A DNA stretch of 64,000 bases, from positions 310,001-374,000 of the forward strand of contig NZ_CP034185.1 of assembly GCF_003860465.1 (NCBI RefSeq), read 5' to 3'. This document shows positions 1 through 14,687 of the stretch, piece after piece. The notes beneath the pieces are model-generated. The model had not been told where the DNA came from. It saw only the letters and a program-made list of their open reading frames with translations, and searched no databases. Source of the DNA: Deinococcus psychrotolerans (GTDB taxonomy: Bacteria; Deinococcota; Deinococci; Deinococcales; Deinococcaceae). How positions within the stretch are numbered: the first letter of the stretch is position 1; every line of letters begins with the position of its first letter. The position numbers and the translations under genes were made by a program.

Positions 1-1
1 C

Positions 2-133
2 GACCCGATCCGGATGGCCAGCGCCCTGTACGAGGTCTACGACAAAGAGCCGTTCGTGGAGCGGATTCAGGCTTTTCTCAATCAGGATGTGCCGAATCAA
101 GCGGTGCCGCAGCCGGTGAGCGCTGATGACTGA
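2..133 (+). CDS. hpaB: C-terminal end of probable 4-hydroxyphenylacetate 3-monooxygenase oxygenase subunit (partial)
   Basis: An open frame enters from the left edge and ends with TGA at 131-133. The 43 visible residues contain [17 protein letters not shown], which resembles the C-terminus of flavin-dependent HpaB-type monooxygenases as I remember them. HpaB would hydroxylate 4-hydroxyphenylacetate to homoprotocatechuate using reduced flavin from HpaC. Context supports this strongly: the stop overlaps the hpaD start by 8 bases and the flavin reductase hpaC lies two genes downstream. The fragment is too short to exclude another pathway enzyme. Confidence 0.55.
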   Translation, partial: DPIRMASALYEVYDKEPFVERIQAFLNQDVPNQAVPQPVSADD

Positions 134-1112
134 ACCTGTTTCAGCTCAGCAGCCGAATGTCATCCGCATCGCTCACGGTATTTTTTACGTCACCGATTTG
201 GAGCGTTCCAAATACTTCTACGTCGATCTGATGGGCCTCAACATCCTTCACGAAACCGAAGGCGCACTCTATCTGCGCGGCAACGAGGACCGTGAGTGGA
301 CGCTCAAGCTGGAACTCGCGCCGGAAGCGGGCGTCAAGCATCTGGCCTACCGGGTGGGCACGCCTGCCGATCTGGACGCCATGACTGCGTTATTGGACAG
401 GCAAAGCATTCCCTACCGCTGGGAAACTGAGCTGGATCGTCCCAAGCTGCTGCGTTTTCAGGATCCCTTTGGCGTGCCGGTGGCCTTTTATGCTGAGTCG
501 GTCAAGCACCAGTGGCTCCTCCAGGATTACCACCTGCACCGGGGCGCGGGCCTTCAGCGCATTGATCACATCAACATCATGACGCCCGACGTGGAAGGCG
601 TGATGCGCTGGTACATGGACAACCTGGGCTTTCGGCTCAGCGAATTTACCGAGGACGACAAGGGCCGCATCTGGGCCGCCTGGATTCAGCGCCGGGGCAG
701 CGTGCATGATCTGGCGCTCACCAACGGCACCGGGCCGAGGCTGCACCACTTTGCCTACTGGATGCCCGATATGCAGAGCATTATTCGCCTCTGCGACATT
801 CTGGCTGGAGCGCGGATGCCCGAATCCATCGAGCGCGGCCCCGGCAGACACGGCGTCAGCAACGCTTTTTTCCTGTACATCCGTGACCCTGACGGCCACC
901 GCATCGAGCTGTACACCAGCGATTACGTCACCGCCGACCCCGACTTCGAGCCGATTCGCTGGGCGCTGGATGATCCGCGCCGCCAGACCCTATGGGGCGC
1001 AAAAACACCAAAAAGCTGGTTTGAAGAAGCCGCGCCGCTGGAAGCCTTCAAAGGCGGCTGGGTGGAGGCCAAGGCGGGCGAGTTGGTGGGCTTGCCGGTG
1101 CATGTGATCTGA
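126..1112 (+). CDS. hpaD: 3,4-dihydroxyphenylacetate (homoprotocatechuate) 2,3-dioxygenase, extradiol VOC type
   Basis: 328 residues with two vicinal-oxygen-chelate domains. The N-terminal module spans about residues 14-125. The catalytic C-terminal module carries the metal triad: His148 in DHINI, a His of LHHFAYW (207/208) and Glu261 in [10 protein letters not shown], with the spacing known from Brevibacterium HPCD. The enzyme cleaves the ring of homoprotocatechuate to 5-carboxymethyl-2-hydroxymuconate semialdehyde, using Fe(II) or Mn(II). It is not the LigB-type HpaD of E. coli, so the same step is done by a different fold. The start overlaps the upstream gene by 8 bases, which suggests translational coupling. 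Length is normal for the family. Confidence 0.93.
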   Translation: MTEPVSAQQPNVIRIAHGIFYVTDLERSKYFYVDLMGLNILHETEGALYLRGNEDREWTLKLELAPEAGVKHLAYRVGTPADLDAMTALLDRQSIPYRWETELDRPKLLRFQDPFGVPVAFYAESVKHQWLLQDYHLHRGAGLQRIDHINIMTPDVEGVMRWYMDNLGFRLSEFTEDDKGRIWAAWIQRRGSVHDLALTNGTGPRLHHFAYWMPDMQSIIRLCDILAGARMPESIERGPGRHGVSNAFFLYIRDPDGHRIELYTSDYVTADPDFEPIRWALDDPRRQTLWGAKTPKSWFEEAAPLEAFKGGWVEAKAGELVGLPVHVI

Positions 1113-1287
1113 GAAGGCTGGCGTGCAGCTTGCCGAAAAAAACAAGTTCATGTTGTCCACCGCTCTCTTCACGTCGCCGCCCCTGACGAACGGCTTTTGC
1201 CGAATAGAGGGCAGCAAATATCATGTCCCACGAGCTACGGGCCATACGGTTATCGTTCTTTCATCACCCGCACCCAAAAGGAGCCGA

Positions 1288-1794
1288 ATGCCCATCTCCT
1301 CCCAAGAGTTCCGCGCCGCGCTTGGCAGGTTTGCCAGCGGCGTAACCATCATCACCGCCCTACAAGACGGCGAAAAACGCGGCATGACCGCCAGCGCTTT
1401 CGTTTCGGTCAGCATGAATCCGCCGCTGATTCTCATCAGCGTGGATAAGCGGGCCGTGATGCACGCCGTTTTGGAAGAGGGCGAGGCGTTCGCGGTCAAC
1501 ATTCTCTCGCAAAGTCAGCAGCTTCTCAGCAACCACTTCGCGGGCCGTCCGGACGCGGGCCTCAACATTGCGTGGAACGAGCTCGGCGGCCTGCCGGTGC
1601 TTAGCGGCGCGGCAGCGCAGTTGGCCTGCTCCAAATACCAAACGTACGAAGGCGGCGACCACACCCTGTTCGTGGGCGAAGTTCAGGCCACCTACATTAG
1701 CGACAAAGTGCCGCTGGCTTACTTTGGGGGCACCTACAGGGGTCTGACCGACGTCTTGCCGCCGGAAGTAGAAAAAATGGGAGTCCTGTTATGA
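1288..1794 (+). CDS. hpaC: flavin reductase component of 4-hydroxyphenylacetate 3-monooxygenase
   Basis: 168 residues of the flavin reductase-like (FMN-binding split barrel) domain: AALGRFASGVTIIT at the N-terminus, then TASAFVSVSMNPPLI and the FAVNILS segment typical of HpaC and related reductases. It supplies reduced FAD to HpaB. The frame stays open 55 codons upstream, but ATG 1288 has a good ribosome site (AAAAGGAG at 1277-1284) and matches family length (150-170 aa), so I choose it. The 175-base gap after hpaD is the largest in this operon and could hold an internal promoter, but none is convincing. Confidence 0.9.
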   Translation: MPISSQEFRAALGRFASGVTIITALQDGEKRGMTASAFVSVSMNPPLILISVDKRAVMHAVLEEGEAFAVNILSQSQQLLSNHFAGRPDAGLNIAWNELGGLPVLSGAAAQLACSKYQTYEGGDHTLFVGEVQATYISDKVPLAYFGGTYRGLTDVLPPEVEKMGVLL

Positions 1795-1822
1795 AAAAAC
1801 AACCAATGGAAAGATCAAATTC

Positions 1823-2608
1823 ATGAAAACCGCCCGATTCATTTCAAAAGGCCGCCAGCACAACGGCGTTCTCAAAGATGGCCTGCTCTATGACGCGGCA
1901 GGCGAAACGCACCGCCCCGAGGACGTGCAATTTCTGCTGCCGCTCAAGCCCGGCAAAGTCATCGCGCTGGCTCTCAATTACGCCGACCACGTGGCCGAAC
2001 TGGGTTTCAAGGCCCCCGAGGAGCCGGTGATGTTTCTCAAGCCCAACACCAGCCTCTTGCCGCACGGCGGAACGGTGATTTACCCGCGCGGCGCGAAGTT
2101 TATGCACTATGAAGTCGAACTCGGCATCGTGATTGGCCGTGACGCTCGGCGGGTCAAGGCCAAGGATGCCGAAGACTACGTGGGCGGCTACACCATCGCC
2201 AACGACTTGGTGGTGCGCGATTACGTCTCCAACTATTACCGCCCGCCGATGAGGGCCAAAGGCTGGGACACCTTCGGGCCGCTGGGGCCGTATCTGGTCA
2301 GTGCCGACGAAGTGCCCGACCCCTACAACCTGGGCCTGCGGGCCTACGTCAACGGCGAGTTGCGACAAGAAGGCAACACCCGCGACATGATTTTAAAAGC
2401 CCCCGAACTGATTGAATTTATGTCACGCTTCATGACTCTGGAAGCGGGCGACGTCATTTTGACTGGCACGCCCAAAGGGGTCAGCCACGTGGGGCCCGGC
2501 GACGTGATGCGCTTGGAGATTGACGGCCTAGAAGCCTTAGAAAATGACATTCAATGGGAAGATGAGAGTGCCGAACCGCTCATTGCCGATGAGGGAGCTC
2601 GGACGTAA
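1823..2608 (+). CDS. hpaG: fumarylacetoacetate hydrolase family protein, HpaG-type decarboxylase/isomerase
   Basis: 261 residues with one FAH domain. Metal ligands expected for this fold are visible as Glu97 and Glu99 (HYEVELG) and Asp128 (IANDLVVRDY), and the C-terminus has the DVILTGTPKGV motif. In the homoprotocatechuate pathway HpaG decarboxylates 5-oxopent-3-ene-1,2,5-tricarboxylate and isomerises the product. The E. coli enzyme is a two-domain tandem of about 430 aa; this one is a single-domain version, as in some other bacteria. Its TAA overlaps the next ATG (TAATG). Assignment to the pathway rests on the neighbours as well as on the domain. Confidence 0.85.
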   Translation: MKTARFISKGRQHNGVLKDGLLYDAAGETHRPEDVQFLLPLKPGKVIALALNYADHVAELGFKAPEEPVMFLKPNTSLLPHGGTVIYPRGAKFMHYEVELGIVIGRDARRVKAKDAEDYVGGYTIANDLVVRDYVSNYYRPPMRAKGWDTFGPLGPYLVSADEVPDPYNLGLRAYVNGELRQEGNTRDMILKAPELIEFMSRFMTLEAGDVILTGTPKGVSHVGPGDVMRLEIDGLEALENDIQWEDESAEPLIADEGART

Positions 2609-2991
2609 TGCCTCATTTAACGGTGGAATACACCGATAACCTTAAAGAGCCGCGTATTCGTGAGCTTTTGTCCAGCTTAAACGCCGTTCTGATGGCGAGG
2701 GGCGATGTTTACCCCATCGGCGGCATTCGCGCCCGCGCCGTCAAGCTGACCGAATACGTCGTCGCTGACGGCCAACACGACGACGCTTTCGTGCATGTCA
2801 CCCTCAAAATCGGCACGGGCCGGAGCGAGGAGATGAAGCAGATTACCGGCGATGAGCTGTTTGATGTGCTGAAAGAACATTTTGCCGACGCCTTTTCGTC
2901 AAGGAAAATCGCGCTGTCGCTGGAAATCGGCGAAGTGGAAATGTGGAAGCAAAACAACATCCACCAGCGGTATAAGCAGGCGGCGCTATGA
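2608..2991 (+). CDS. hpaF: 5-carboxymethyl-2-hydroxymuconate delta-isomerase
   Basis: 127 residues beginning [12 protein letters not shown]. Proline 2 would become the N-terminal catalytic base after Met removal, as in the CHMI branch of the tautomerase superfamily. The length and the [15 protein letters not shown] segment fit CHMI. It isomerises 5-carboxymethyl-2-hydroxymuconate for HpaG. Start and stop are tightly packed: TAATG overlap upstream, and 10 bases to hpaH downstream. Confidence 0.9.
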   Translation: MPHLTVEYTDNLKEPRIRELLSSLNAVLMARGDVYPIGGIRARAVKLTEYVVADGQHDDAFVHVTLKIGTGRSEEMKQITGDELFDVLKEHFADAFSSRKIALSLEIGEVEMWKQNNIHQRYKQAAL

Positions 2992-3001
2992 GGAAGCAAA
3001 A

Positions 3002-3808
3002 ATGCTGACGCCCGATCAAATTCAGGACGCGGTGCTCAGGCTCCACGAAGCCGAGCAAACGCGCGTTCAAATTCGTCAACTTTCGCTTCAATATCCCGAA
3101 ATCACCATTGAAGATGCCTACGCCGTGCAGGCCGCTTGGGTGGCCCACAAAGTCAGCAAGGGGCGCAGTATTTACGGCCACAAAATAGGTCTGACTTCCC
3201 GCGCTATGCAAATGTCATCCAATATCAGCGAACCGGATTATGGCGTGCTGCTTGACGATATGGTGTTTAATCAGGGTTCTGAGTTGCCTATTTCACGGTT
3301 TACTCAGCCGAAAGTGGAAGTGGAGTTGGCCTTTTTGCTGGAAAGCGACTTGAGCGGCCCCAATTGCAGCGTCTTTGATGTCTTGAAGGCCACAGCTTAC
3401 GTCGTTCCGGCTATCGAAATCATTGACGCCCGTATCGAGCGCACCGATAAAGAAACCGGCGTAACCCGCAAAGTCTATGACACCATCAGCGACAACGCCG
3501 CCAACGCGGGCATCGTTTTGGGGGGCCGTCCCGTGCGTCCTGACGCTGTCGACCTGCGCTGGGTGGGCGCTCTGCTCTACCGCAACGGCGTCATCGAAGA
3601 AACCGGCGTGGCGGCTGGTGTGCTCAACCACCCGGCCAACGGCGTGGCGTGGTTGGCCAACAAACTGCACCCGCACGGCGTGACGCTCAGGGCAGGGCAA
3701 ACCATCTTGGCCGGTTCGTTTACCCGTCCGGTAGACGCTGCGGCGGGCGACACCTTCCACGCCGATTACGGCGAGTTGGGCGGCATTGGGTTCAGGTTTT
3801 CCCTGTGA
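3002..3808 (+). CDS. hpaH: 2-oxo-hept-3-ene-1,7-dioate hydratase
   Basis: 268 residues, same length class as E. coli HpaH. Metal-binding Glu106 and Glu108 lie in [10 protein letters not shown] at the positions known for the E. coli enzyme, and [13 protein letters not shown] is the family N-terminal signature. It hydrates 2-oxohept-3-enedioate to 4-hydroxy-2-oxoheptanedioate. The frame is open further upstream, but that part lies inside hpaF in another frame; ATG 3002 has GAGGAAG just before it, so it is the start. The TGA overlaps the hpaI GTG. Confidence 0.93.
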   Translation: MLTPDQIQDAVLRLHEAEQTRVQIRQLSLQYPEITIEDAYAVQAAWVAHKVSKGRSIYGHKIGLTSRAMQMSSNISEPDYGVLLDDMVFNQGSELPISRFTQPKVEVELAFLLESDLSGPNCSVFDVLKATAYVVPAIEIIDARIERTDKETGVTRKVYDTISDNAANAGIVLGGRPVRPDAVDLRWVGALLYRNGVIEETGVAAGVLNHPANGVAWLANKLHPHGVTLRAGQTILAGSFTRPVDAAAGDTFHADYGELGGIGFRFSL

Positions 3809-4623
3809 GCAACCTCGTGAATACCTTTGCCCTGCACTTGCAAGCCGGGAAGCCGCAAATCGGGCTGTGGCTGGGCCTGGCCGATTCCTACTGCGCTGAG
3901 ATCAGCGCCGGAGCGGGCTTCGACTGGCTGTTGATTGACGGCGAACACGCGCCGAATGACGTCCGCAGTACCTTGCGCCAACTTCAAGCGCTGGCGGCTT
4001 ATCCGGTCACGCCGATCGTGCGCCCGCCCAGCGGCGAACCCTGGATGATCAAGCAGTACCTCGATTTGGGTGTCCAGACCATTTTGGTGCCGATGGTAGA
4101 AAGCGCCGAGCAAGCCCGTGAGCTGGTGCGGGCCACCCGCTATCCGCCGCAGGGCATTCGCGGCGTGGGCAGCGCTCTGGCGCGTGCTTCGCGCTGGAAC
4201 CGCGTGGCCGATTACGTGACGCGGGCCGACGCTGAAATTTGCTTGTTGGTGCAAATCGAGTCGCGCTCCGGCTTGGCGGCCCTAGACGAAATCGCCACCG
4301 TAGAAGGGGTAGCGGGCCTGTTCATCGGCCCCGCTGACCTCAGCGCCAGTCTCGGCCACCTCGGAAACCCCAACCACCCCGAAGTCATCAGCGCCATTGA
4401 GGACGCGGTTGCCCGCATTCAGGCGGCGGGCAAGGCGGCGGGCATCCTGACCAGCGACGAAGCGCAGGCGAGGCGGTATCTGGAGCTGGGCTGCACCTTC
4501 GTGGCAGTGGGAGTAGACACTTCGCTGCTGGCGAGGGCGACGCGGGAACTCGCCAGCAAGTTCAAAGCTGATCTGACGGGCGCGTCCGATCAAGCGGAGG
4601 AACGGGGCGGAGCGGTGTACTGA
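3805..4623 (+). CDS. hpaI: 4-hydroxy-2-oxoheptanedioate aldolase
   Basis: 272 residues of the HpcH/HpaI class II aldolase family. Counted from GTG 3805, catalytic residues are His48 (IDGEHAP), Arg73 (IVRPP), Glu152 (VQIESRSG) and Asp178 (GPADLS). The [16 protein letters not shown] segment is nearly invariant in HpaI. It splits the substrate to pyruvate and succinic semialdehyde, the last step of the pathway. GTG 3805 overlaps the hpaH stop (GTGA). GTG 3817 is an alternative start that gives numbering closer to E. coli HpaI. No HpaE dehydrogenase is seen; it is presumably left of the window. Confidence 0.93.
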   Translation: MSNLVNTFALHLQAGKPQIGLWLGLADSYCAEISAGAGFDWLLIDGEHAPNDVRSTLRQLQALAAYPVTPIVRPPSGEPWMIKQYLDLGVQTILVPMVESAEQARELVRATRYPPQGIRGVGSALARASRWNRVADYVTRADAEICLLVQIESRSGLAALDEIATVEGVAGLFIGPADLSASLGHLGNPNHPEVISAIEDAVARIQAAGKAAGILTSDEAQARRYLELGCTFVAVGVDTSLLARATRELASKFKADLTGASDQAEERGGAVY

Positions 4624-4651
4624 GCAGCACTTTTCCTGCCATCTTTTTTCC

Positions 4652-7600
4652 TTAACTCTGTAGCCACTGCTTCCAATCTGCCGACCCGCCGGGTTCAGTG
4701 AATACCGGCAGCGGCCCGAGCTTGGCGATCAGGGCAGAAAAATACTGGCGCATCTCCGCGTTTGACCCAGCGTGCGCGAGCGCCGCGCTCAGCACGCTGC
4801 GGGCAAGTCCTTGCTGACCTTCGCCGCTCAGCACTTCGGCGAGGCCGCCCAGCGCTTCGGCCACCAAAGAAGGTGCGTCGTGTTGCAGCGCCAACGTGCC
4901 GCCTTGCCGGTAGGTTTGGCGGGCTTGCGCCAGCTCGCCACTGCGGGTCAAGGCGTGGCCCAAATTGATCAGGGCGTTGGCTTCTTCCCACAGGCGTCCG
5001 GCGTCTTGGGCTTGGCGCAGCACTTGGCGGGTCAGTTCAGCGCTGCGCTGGAAGTCGCCGCTGAGCAGCAAGACCCAGGCCAGGCCCGTCAAATTGAGCG
5101 TCAGCCCAGCGCGGTGCCCGTAGCGGCGATGAATCTCCAGCGTCCGCTCAAACAACGCTTTGGCGTCGCTGAGACGGCGCTGCTCGGTGGCCACCAACGC
5201 CGCCGTGTTCAGGACGTCGCTAAGCAGGAGTTCGCCCCATTCTTCAAGGTGACGCTCGACGTGGTTCACCACAATCCCGATTTGGTGCTGAGCTTCGTTC
5301 AGTTGACCCAAATAAACGGCGGCGCGGGCTTGGCCGTCCATCGCCTTTACCCTCAGGCGCAGCGGCAAGTCCGGCTGAGCGCCGATGGCCCGGTAAAGCG
5401 CGTGACTCTGGACATACAAGCTGCGGCGGTGGAGCAAGCGGGCTTCGATGAGCGACGCTTCGGCCAGCGAGTTCGGCTGCGTCAGGCCGCTGAGATACGT
5501 TTGCGCCGCCGCGTGGTCGCCGCACTGCTGGGCCACCGAAGCGAGGGCCAGTCCAAGGCGCTGACGCCAACCCACGTCCATCGCCGCGCCGCGCTGGAGA
5601 GCCAGTTCCAGCTCGGCGCGGGCTTCGGGCAAGTAGCCCCGCGACAAGCGGTAAGGCAGCAAGCTGAGCAGCACCTCGGCCAGCTCGCGGCTTGGCGGAG
5701 CGGGGCGCAGCAGCAAACCGGCCACCACCGCCCTCACCGTCGGGTAATGCTGATCGAGTTGCATGTACCAAGCGGCGCTGCCTTCCGGTTGAGCGCCGAG
5801 GAGCTGCTGAAGCTGCCTCAGCGCCCGCTGGCCAACTTGGCGGCGCAGGTCAGGTGAAGTGTGCCAAATGGCCTGTGCTCCCGCGCCCAGAGCGCCAGCC
5901 AGCCGGTAAAGGCCGCCGCCTACCGCCTGAAGATACTGCTGATCGCGCAGCGCTCCCAACAAAAACGGTGACGCGCCCGACAGCGCTTCTGCCCAGCTCA
6001 GTTCAAACGGGCCGCTGACGCTGCTCAGCGCGGCCAGCACCCGGCGTTCGTAACCGCCCAGCAAAAGCCAAGCTGGACAAGGCTCCCCGCTCCCGAGGCG
6101 CTGGGCGGCACTGGCCGGATCAGCGCTCAGCAGCGCGGCGGCCGCCGACAAGCGCAGCGGTTCGCCGCTGATCCAATCAGCCATTTGCCTGAGCTGCGCG
6201 GTGCTCAGGCGGCTCCGGCTTTTCTCTTGCAGGGCCGCCGTCACGCTTTGCTCGCTGAGCGGCTCCAAAGCCAAGACGCTTTCGTGCTGTGCGCCCAGCG
6301 GAGCCCGAGCCGTGACGATAATGCGGCTCAGCGGCGCGGAGGAAAGCAGCGTTTCGAGCATCTGAGCGCTCAACTGCTGCTCGGCAGGTTCATCAAGCAG
6401 CAGCAAGGTGGGTTGCCGCGCCAGCAAGCGGCCCAGACTGGCCAAATCGACCCGTTCGCTGGGACGGCCCAACAGCACTTCGGCGAGGCGGGAGAGCGCC
6501 ATCTCAGGCCCGAGCGTGCCGCTGAGGCTGACACTCTGAACGCGGGCGAAATGACTGCCCAACTCGCCCAAGAGTTGCTCGGCCAAGCGGGTTTTGCCGC
6601 GTCCGGCTGGCCCGGTGATGGTGAGCAGGTGGCCCAGACTCAGCCGCTTGACTGCTTCTTGCAGTTCTGCACGCCGGCCATACAGCAGGGGCCGGGGCCA
6701 CAGCAGCGGCTGGGTCAACTGATAGGCAACGGCTGTTTCCCAGTCGCTCGTCAAACTCGACAGCAGGTGGGTCAGCGTTTCGCGGCGCAGCGAAGCTTCG
6801 AGCCGCAGGGCGGCCAGCCAGCGCAGGGTCGGTGCCGGTAAGCCGCCCGCCCGCTGATAAAGCCAGCGGCGCGTCTGCGGCTCCAGCCGTTCGCGGCCTA
6901 GCAGCTCACCGAGCGCGTTTTCGCTCAGCGGCTCCAAAGTGATCTGGCTGGAACTCAGCCCGGTGAGTGCGGCGGACGCGGGTTTTCCCGCTTGCCCGCG
7001 CAGCACCACCTGAGCGGTGCGCAGCAGCGGTTGCAGAGCTAATAAAGTGGCTGCGTCAAAGCACTCAGGCCGGTCAAGGAGGATGGCCAAGGGCTGGGCG
7101 GCGGGGGTCAGGTGCTGGCCGCTGAGGCGCTGCCCGTTCAAGGTGGCCTGATCCCAAACGCCGTAATGCTGGCATTCCCGCGCGGCGCTGCCGGACAGGT
7201 GCAGGGTTTGGTAGCCCAGCGTGCGGGCCACCACTTCCAAATGCTGTAAAAAAGCGCTCAGCCCGCCGCCCGGCGGCGCGTGGACGAGGAGTTCGGCGGC
7301 TTGGCCCTGAAAGGCCGCCCGCAGAAACTGAGTGCCCTGATCCAAGGCCGGCCCCCGTTCCAAAAGGCGCGGTGTCGGCATTTCAAAAGGACTTTCCACG
7401 TCCTGGCTGATGATTTGGGCTTTGCCGCGCCGCTTGGCGGCATATAAGCGCTGGTCGGCCTGGGCCAAGACCTGCCCGAGGTCAGCATTCTGCGCGACTT
7501 CGGCAATACCGACACTGACGCTGATAGGTAAGCTGGCCCGCTGCACGCTGCTGAGCAAGTGCTGCGCCCAGAGATGCAGTTCGGCGGCAGGCACCGGAGC

Positions 7601-7888
7601 CAGCAGAGCGAATTCGTCGCCGCCGAGGCGGTAAGCCTGCCAGTCTGGGCGCTGATGGCTGTCCAGCGCAGCGCTGAGGGTTCTGAGCGCTTGATCTCCA
7701 GCCGCGTGGCCCAGCGTGTCATTGATGAGCTTGAGGTGGTCGAGGTCGCACATCAGCAAGCTGGCGGGCCGTTTGCCGCCCAACTGCAAAAAATCAAACG
7801 TTAAAGCTGCCCGGAGAGGCAGAAGAGTCAAATCGTCGCGGATGGCCGGCCTCAATCCTTTCTCACTTTCCCTTGGAGCAGAAACCAC
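4652..7888 (-). CDS. GGDEF / tandem NTPase / TPR multidomain signalling protein
   Basis: 1078 residues, no membrane segment. Order: a GGDEF domain (about 20-160) with intact GGDEF at 89-93; a degenerate NTPase-like module (about 180-380) with PPGGG at 205-209 where a P-loop would be and a Walker-B-like LAILLDRPE; an intact NTPase module with Walker A GPAGRGKT (426-433) and Walker B LLLLDE (495-500); then leucine/alanine-rich helical repeats that look like TPRs from about 700 to the end. The layout is that of STAND/LuxR-MalT-like regulators with a cyclase in place of a DNA-binding domain. No RxxD inhibitory site is evident before GGDEF. The start is GTG without a clear Shine-Dalgarno. Convergent with hpaI, 28 bases away. 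Diguanylate cyclase activity is inferred from the motif. Confidence 0.85.
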   Translation of the reverse strand: MVSAPRESEKGLRPAIRDDLTLLPLRAALTFDFLQLGGKRPASLLMCDLDHLKLINDTLGHAAGDQALRTLSAALDSHQRPDWQAYRLGGDEFALLAPVPAAELHLWAQHLLSSVQRASLPISVSVGIAEVAQNADLGQVLAQADQRLYAAKRRGKAQIISQDVESPFEMPTPRLLERGPALDQGTQFLRAAFQGQAAELLVHAPPGGGLSAFLQHLEVVARTLGYQTLHLSGSAARECQHYGVWDQATLNGQRLSGQHLTPAAQPLAILLDRPECFDAATLLALQPLLRTAQVVLRGQAGKPASAALTGLSSSQITLEPLSENALGELLGRERLEPQTRRWLYQRAGGLPAPTLRWLAALRLEASLRRETLTHLLSSLTSDWETAVAYQLTQPLLWPRPLLYGRRAELQEAVKRLSLGHLLTITGPAGRGKTRLAEQLLGELGSHFARVQSVSLSGTLGPEMALSRLAEVLLGRPSERVDLASLGRLLARQPTLLLLDEPAEQQLSAQMLETLLSSAPLSRIIVTARAPLGAQHESVLALEPLSEQSVTAALQEKSRSRLSTAQLRQMADWISGEPLRLSAAAALLSADPASAAQRLGSGEPCPAWLLLGGYERRVLAALSSVSGPFELSWAEALSGASPFLLGALRDQQYLQAVGGGLYRLAGALGAGAQAIWHTSPDLRRQVGQRALRQLQQLLGAQPEGSAAWYMQLDQHYPTVRAVVAGLLLRPAPPSRELAEVLLSLLPYRLSRGYLPEARAELELALQRGAAMDVGWRQRLGLALASVAQQCGDHAAAQTYLSGLTQPNSLAEASLIEARLLHRRSLYVQSHALYRAIGAQPDLPLRLRVKAMDGQARAAVYLGQLNEAQHQIGIVVNHVERHLEEWGELLLSDVLNTAALVATEQRRLSDAKALFERTLEIHRRYGHRAGLTLNLTGLAWVLLLSGDFQRSAELTRQVLRQAQDAGRLWEEANALINLGHALTRSGELAQARQTYRQGGTLALQHDAPSLVAEALGGLAEVLSGEGQQGLARSVLSAALAHAGSNAEMRQYFSALIAKLGPLPVFTEPGGSADWKQWLQS

Positions 7889-8129
7889 AAAGCCATTGTG
7901 ACAAATTAAACGCTGCGGCGCTCAAGATTTTCTCACGTTTGATCCCCAGTACTCAAAGAAATGTGGTCAGGCAGACTCTGCACGGACAGTCTGAAGCCGT
8001 CCTCAGCATATTCCACAATGTGAGCGGGCCCCGAGATGCATAAACATACCCCTCGGAGCCTGCTTTTAGATTCGCTATGGTACGCACAGCAACGCCCCGG
8101 CTCAGTCCGGCAGCACTGGAGGAACCGCT
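7889..8129. promoter_or_regulatory. divergent intergenic region before the GGDEF-TPR gene and gltB
   Basis: 241 bases between divergent starts, so both promoters should be here. On the minus strand, TAATTT followed by 6 bases and an ATG at 7896 looks like a leaderless -10, with GTG 7888 just downstream. An inverted repeat CAGACT-N10-AGTCTG lies at 7972-7993 and could be an operator. For gltB, TAGATT and TATGGT near 8070-8090 are possible -10 elements without a convincing -35. The gltB ribosome site is GGAGGAA, about 7 bases before ATG 8130. Confidence 0.4.
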
Positions 8130-13007
<4,878 letters not shown>

Positions 13008-13068
13008 AGCAGAGTACTTTATTCGCTGGCGCTCATGACCTTATCCCCACCCGCAGGAGAATTCACCA

Positions 13069-14535
13069 ATGGCAAAAATCACCGGATTTTTAGAATACAA
13101 CCGCGTCAGTGACACCTACGAACCCGCCGACGCCCGCCTGCGGCACTACCGCGAGTTCGTGCACACCCTCAAAGAAGGCGACGCCAAGCAGCAGGCTGCC
13201 CGCTGTATGGACTGCGGCATTCCCTTTTGCAACAACGGCTGCCCGGTCAACAACATCATTCCCGATTTCAATGATCTGGTGTACCAAAACGATTGGAAAT
13301 CGGCCATCGACGTGCTGCATTCCACCAACAACTTTCCCGAATTCACCGGGCGGATTTGTCCCGCGCCCTGCGAGGCGGCCTGCACGCTGAATTTCAACGA
13401 CGACGCGGTGGGCATCAAGAGCATCGAGCGGGCCATTATCGATAGGGCGTGGCAAGAAGGCTGGGTTACGCCGCAGCCGCCCGCTTTTGTGACCGGCAAA
13501 ACAGTAGCGGTCATCGGCAGCGGCCCCGCCGGAATGGCCGCCGCGCAGCAACTTGCCCGCGCCGGGCATGCCGTCACGGTCTTCGAGAAAAACGAACGGG
13601 TGGGCGGTCTGCTGCGTTACGGCATCCCCGATTTCAAAATGGAAAAGCACCAGATCGACCGCCGGGTCGAGCAGATGCAGGCAGAGGGCGTGGTGTTCCG
13701 CACCGGCGTGCTGGTGGGCGAGTTGCCAGAAAAGCTCAAGGTCACCTCGCACCACACCGAGACGGTCAATCCGGACGACCTGAAAGCAGAATTTGACGCC
13801 GTGCTGCTCTCCGGCGGGGCCGAGCATCCCCGCGACCTCCCGGTGCCGGGGCGCGAGCTGAGCGGCGTGCATTTTGCAATGGAATTTTTGCCGCAGCAAA
13901 ATAGAGTCAATCACGGCGGGCCAAGTGACGGGCAGATTCTGGCAACGGGCAAAAACGTGATCGTGATCGGCGGCGGCGACACCGGCTCGGACTGCATGGG
14001 CACCAGCCACCGCCAGGGCGCGAAAAGTGTCACCCAGTTCGAGCTGATGCCGATGCCGCCAGAAGAAGAATACAAGCCGCTGAGCTGGCCCTACTGGCCT
14101 TACCGCCTGCGCACCAGCAGCAGCCATCAGGAAGGCGGCGTGCGTGAATTTGCCATCGCCACCCGCGAATTTGTCGGTGAAGACGGCAAGCTGACGGGCA
14201 TCCGCACGGTGCGGGTGCAGTGGGAAGGCGGCAAGATGGTGGAAGTGGAAGGGAGCGAGGAATTTTTACCCGCCGATCTGGTGCTGCTGGCGATGGGTTT
14301 CATGAGTCCGGTGGGCGGCATCTTAGAGAAATTCGGCGTGGAGCGCGACGGACGCGGCAACGCTCAGGCCGGAACCGACGACGAGACCGGCTACTTCACC
14401 AATGTGCCGGGCGTTTTCGCGGCGGGCGATATGCGGCGCGGTCAGTCGTTGGTGGTCTGGGCCATCCGTGAGGGGCGGCAAGCGGCGCGGGAAATCGACC
14501 GCTTTTTGATGGGCACTTCTCTTTTGCCCAGATAA
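13069..14535 (+). CDS. gltD: glutamate synthase small subunit
   Basis: 488 residues. Two cysteine groups for 4Fe-4S clusters sit at the N-terminus: C46, C49, C54, C58 and C97, C101, C105. An FAD-binding Rossmann motif ([12 protein letters not shown]) and an NAD(P)H-binding motif ([11 protein letters not shown]) follow. It oxidises NAD(P)H and passes electrons to GltB. It lies 61 bases after gltB with its own ribosome site (AGGAG before ATG 13069) and is followed by a terminator, so gltBD is a two-gene unit. Confidence 0.97.
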   Translation: MAKITGFLEYNRVSDTYEPADARLRHYREFVHTLKEGDAKQQAARCMDCGIPFCNNGCPVNNIIPDFNDLVYQNDWKSAIDVLHSTNNFPEFTGRICPAPCEAACTLNFNDDAVGIKSIERAIIDRAWQEGWVTPQPPAFVTGKTVAVIGSGPAGMAAAQQLARAGHAVTVFEKNERVGGLLRYGIPDFKMEKHQIDRRVEQMQAEGVVFRTGVLVGELPEKLKVTSHHTETVNPDDLKAEFDAVLLSGGAEHPRDLPVPGRELSGVHFAMEFLPQQNRVNHGGPSDGQILATGKNVIVIGGGDTGSDCMGTSHRQGAKSVTQFELMPMPPEEEYKPLSWPYWPYRLRTSSSHQEGGVREFAIATREFVGEDGKLTGIRTVRVQWEGGKMVEVEGSEEFLPADLVLLAMGFMSPVGGILEKFGVERDGRGNAQAGTDDETGYFTNVPGVFAAGDMRRGQSLVVWAIREGRQAAREIDRFLMGTSLLPR

Positions 14536-14596
14536 ACACTCGGCTATTCCCATTCCCGGCACCACAACCAAACGCTTGCCCTCAAGCGCCGCGCAC

Positions 14597-14645
14597 CTCC
14601 CCGCGAAGCCGTGACCCAGATGGTCAGGCTTCAAGGGGAGTTTTT
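14597..14645 (+). terminator. intrinsic terminator of gltBD
   Basis: CTCCCC at 14597-14602 pairs with GGGGAG at 14635-14640. Inside, AAGCC pairs with GGCTT and GACC with GGTC around a small loop. The stem is followed directly by TTTTT. It lies 61 bases past the gltD stop. Confidence 0.85.
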
Positions 14646-14687
14646 AGGGGCAACGTTGCTTTCACCACTTTCAGGTCAAAACTGCGT

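Noticed and set aside
1123..1287. In-frame 55-codon extension of hpaC
   Set aside because: Composition and content do not match flavin reductases; the strong AAAAGGAG site precedes ATG 1288.
4772..5857. 361-codon plus-strand frame inside the GGDEF-TPR gene
   Set aside because: Shadow of TPR coding sequence; Gln/Arg/Ala-rich without domain features.
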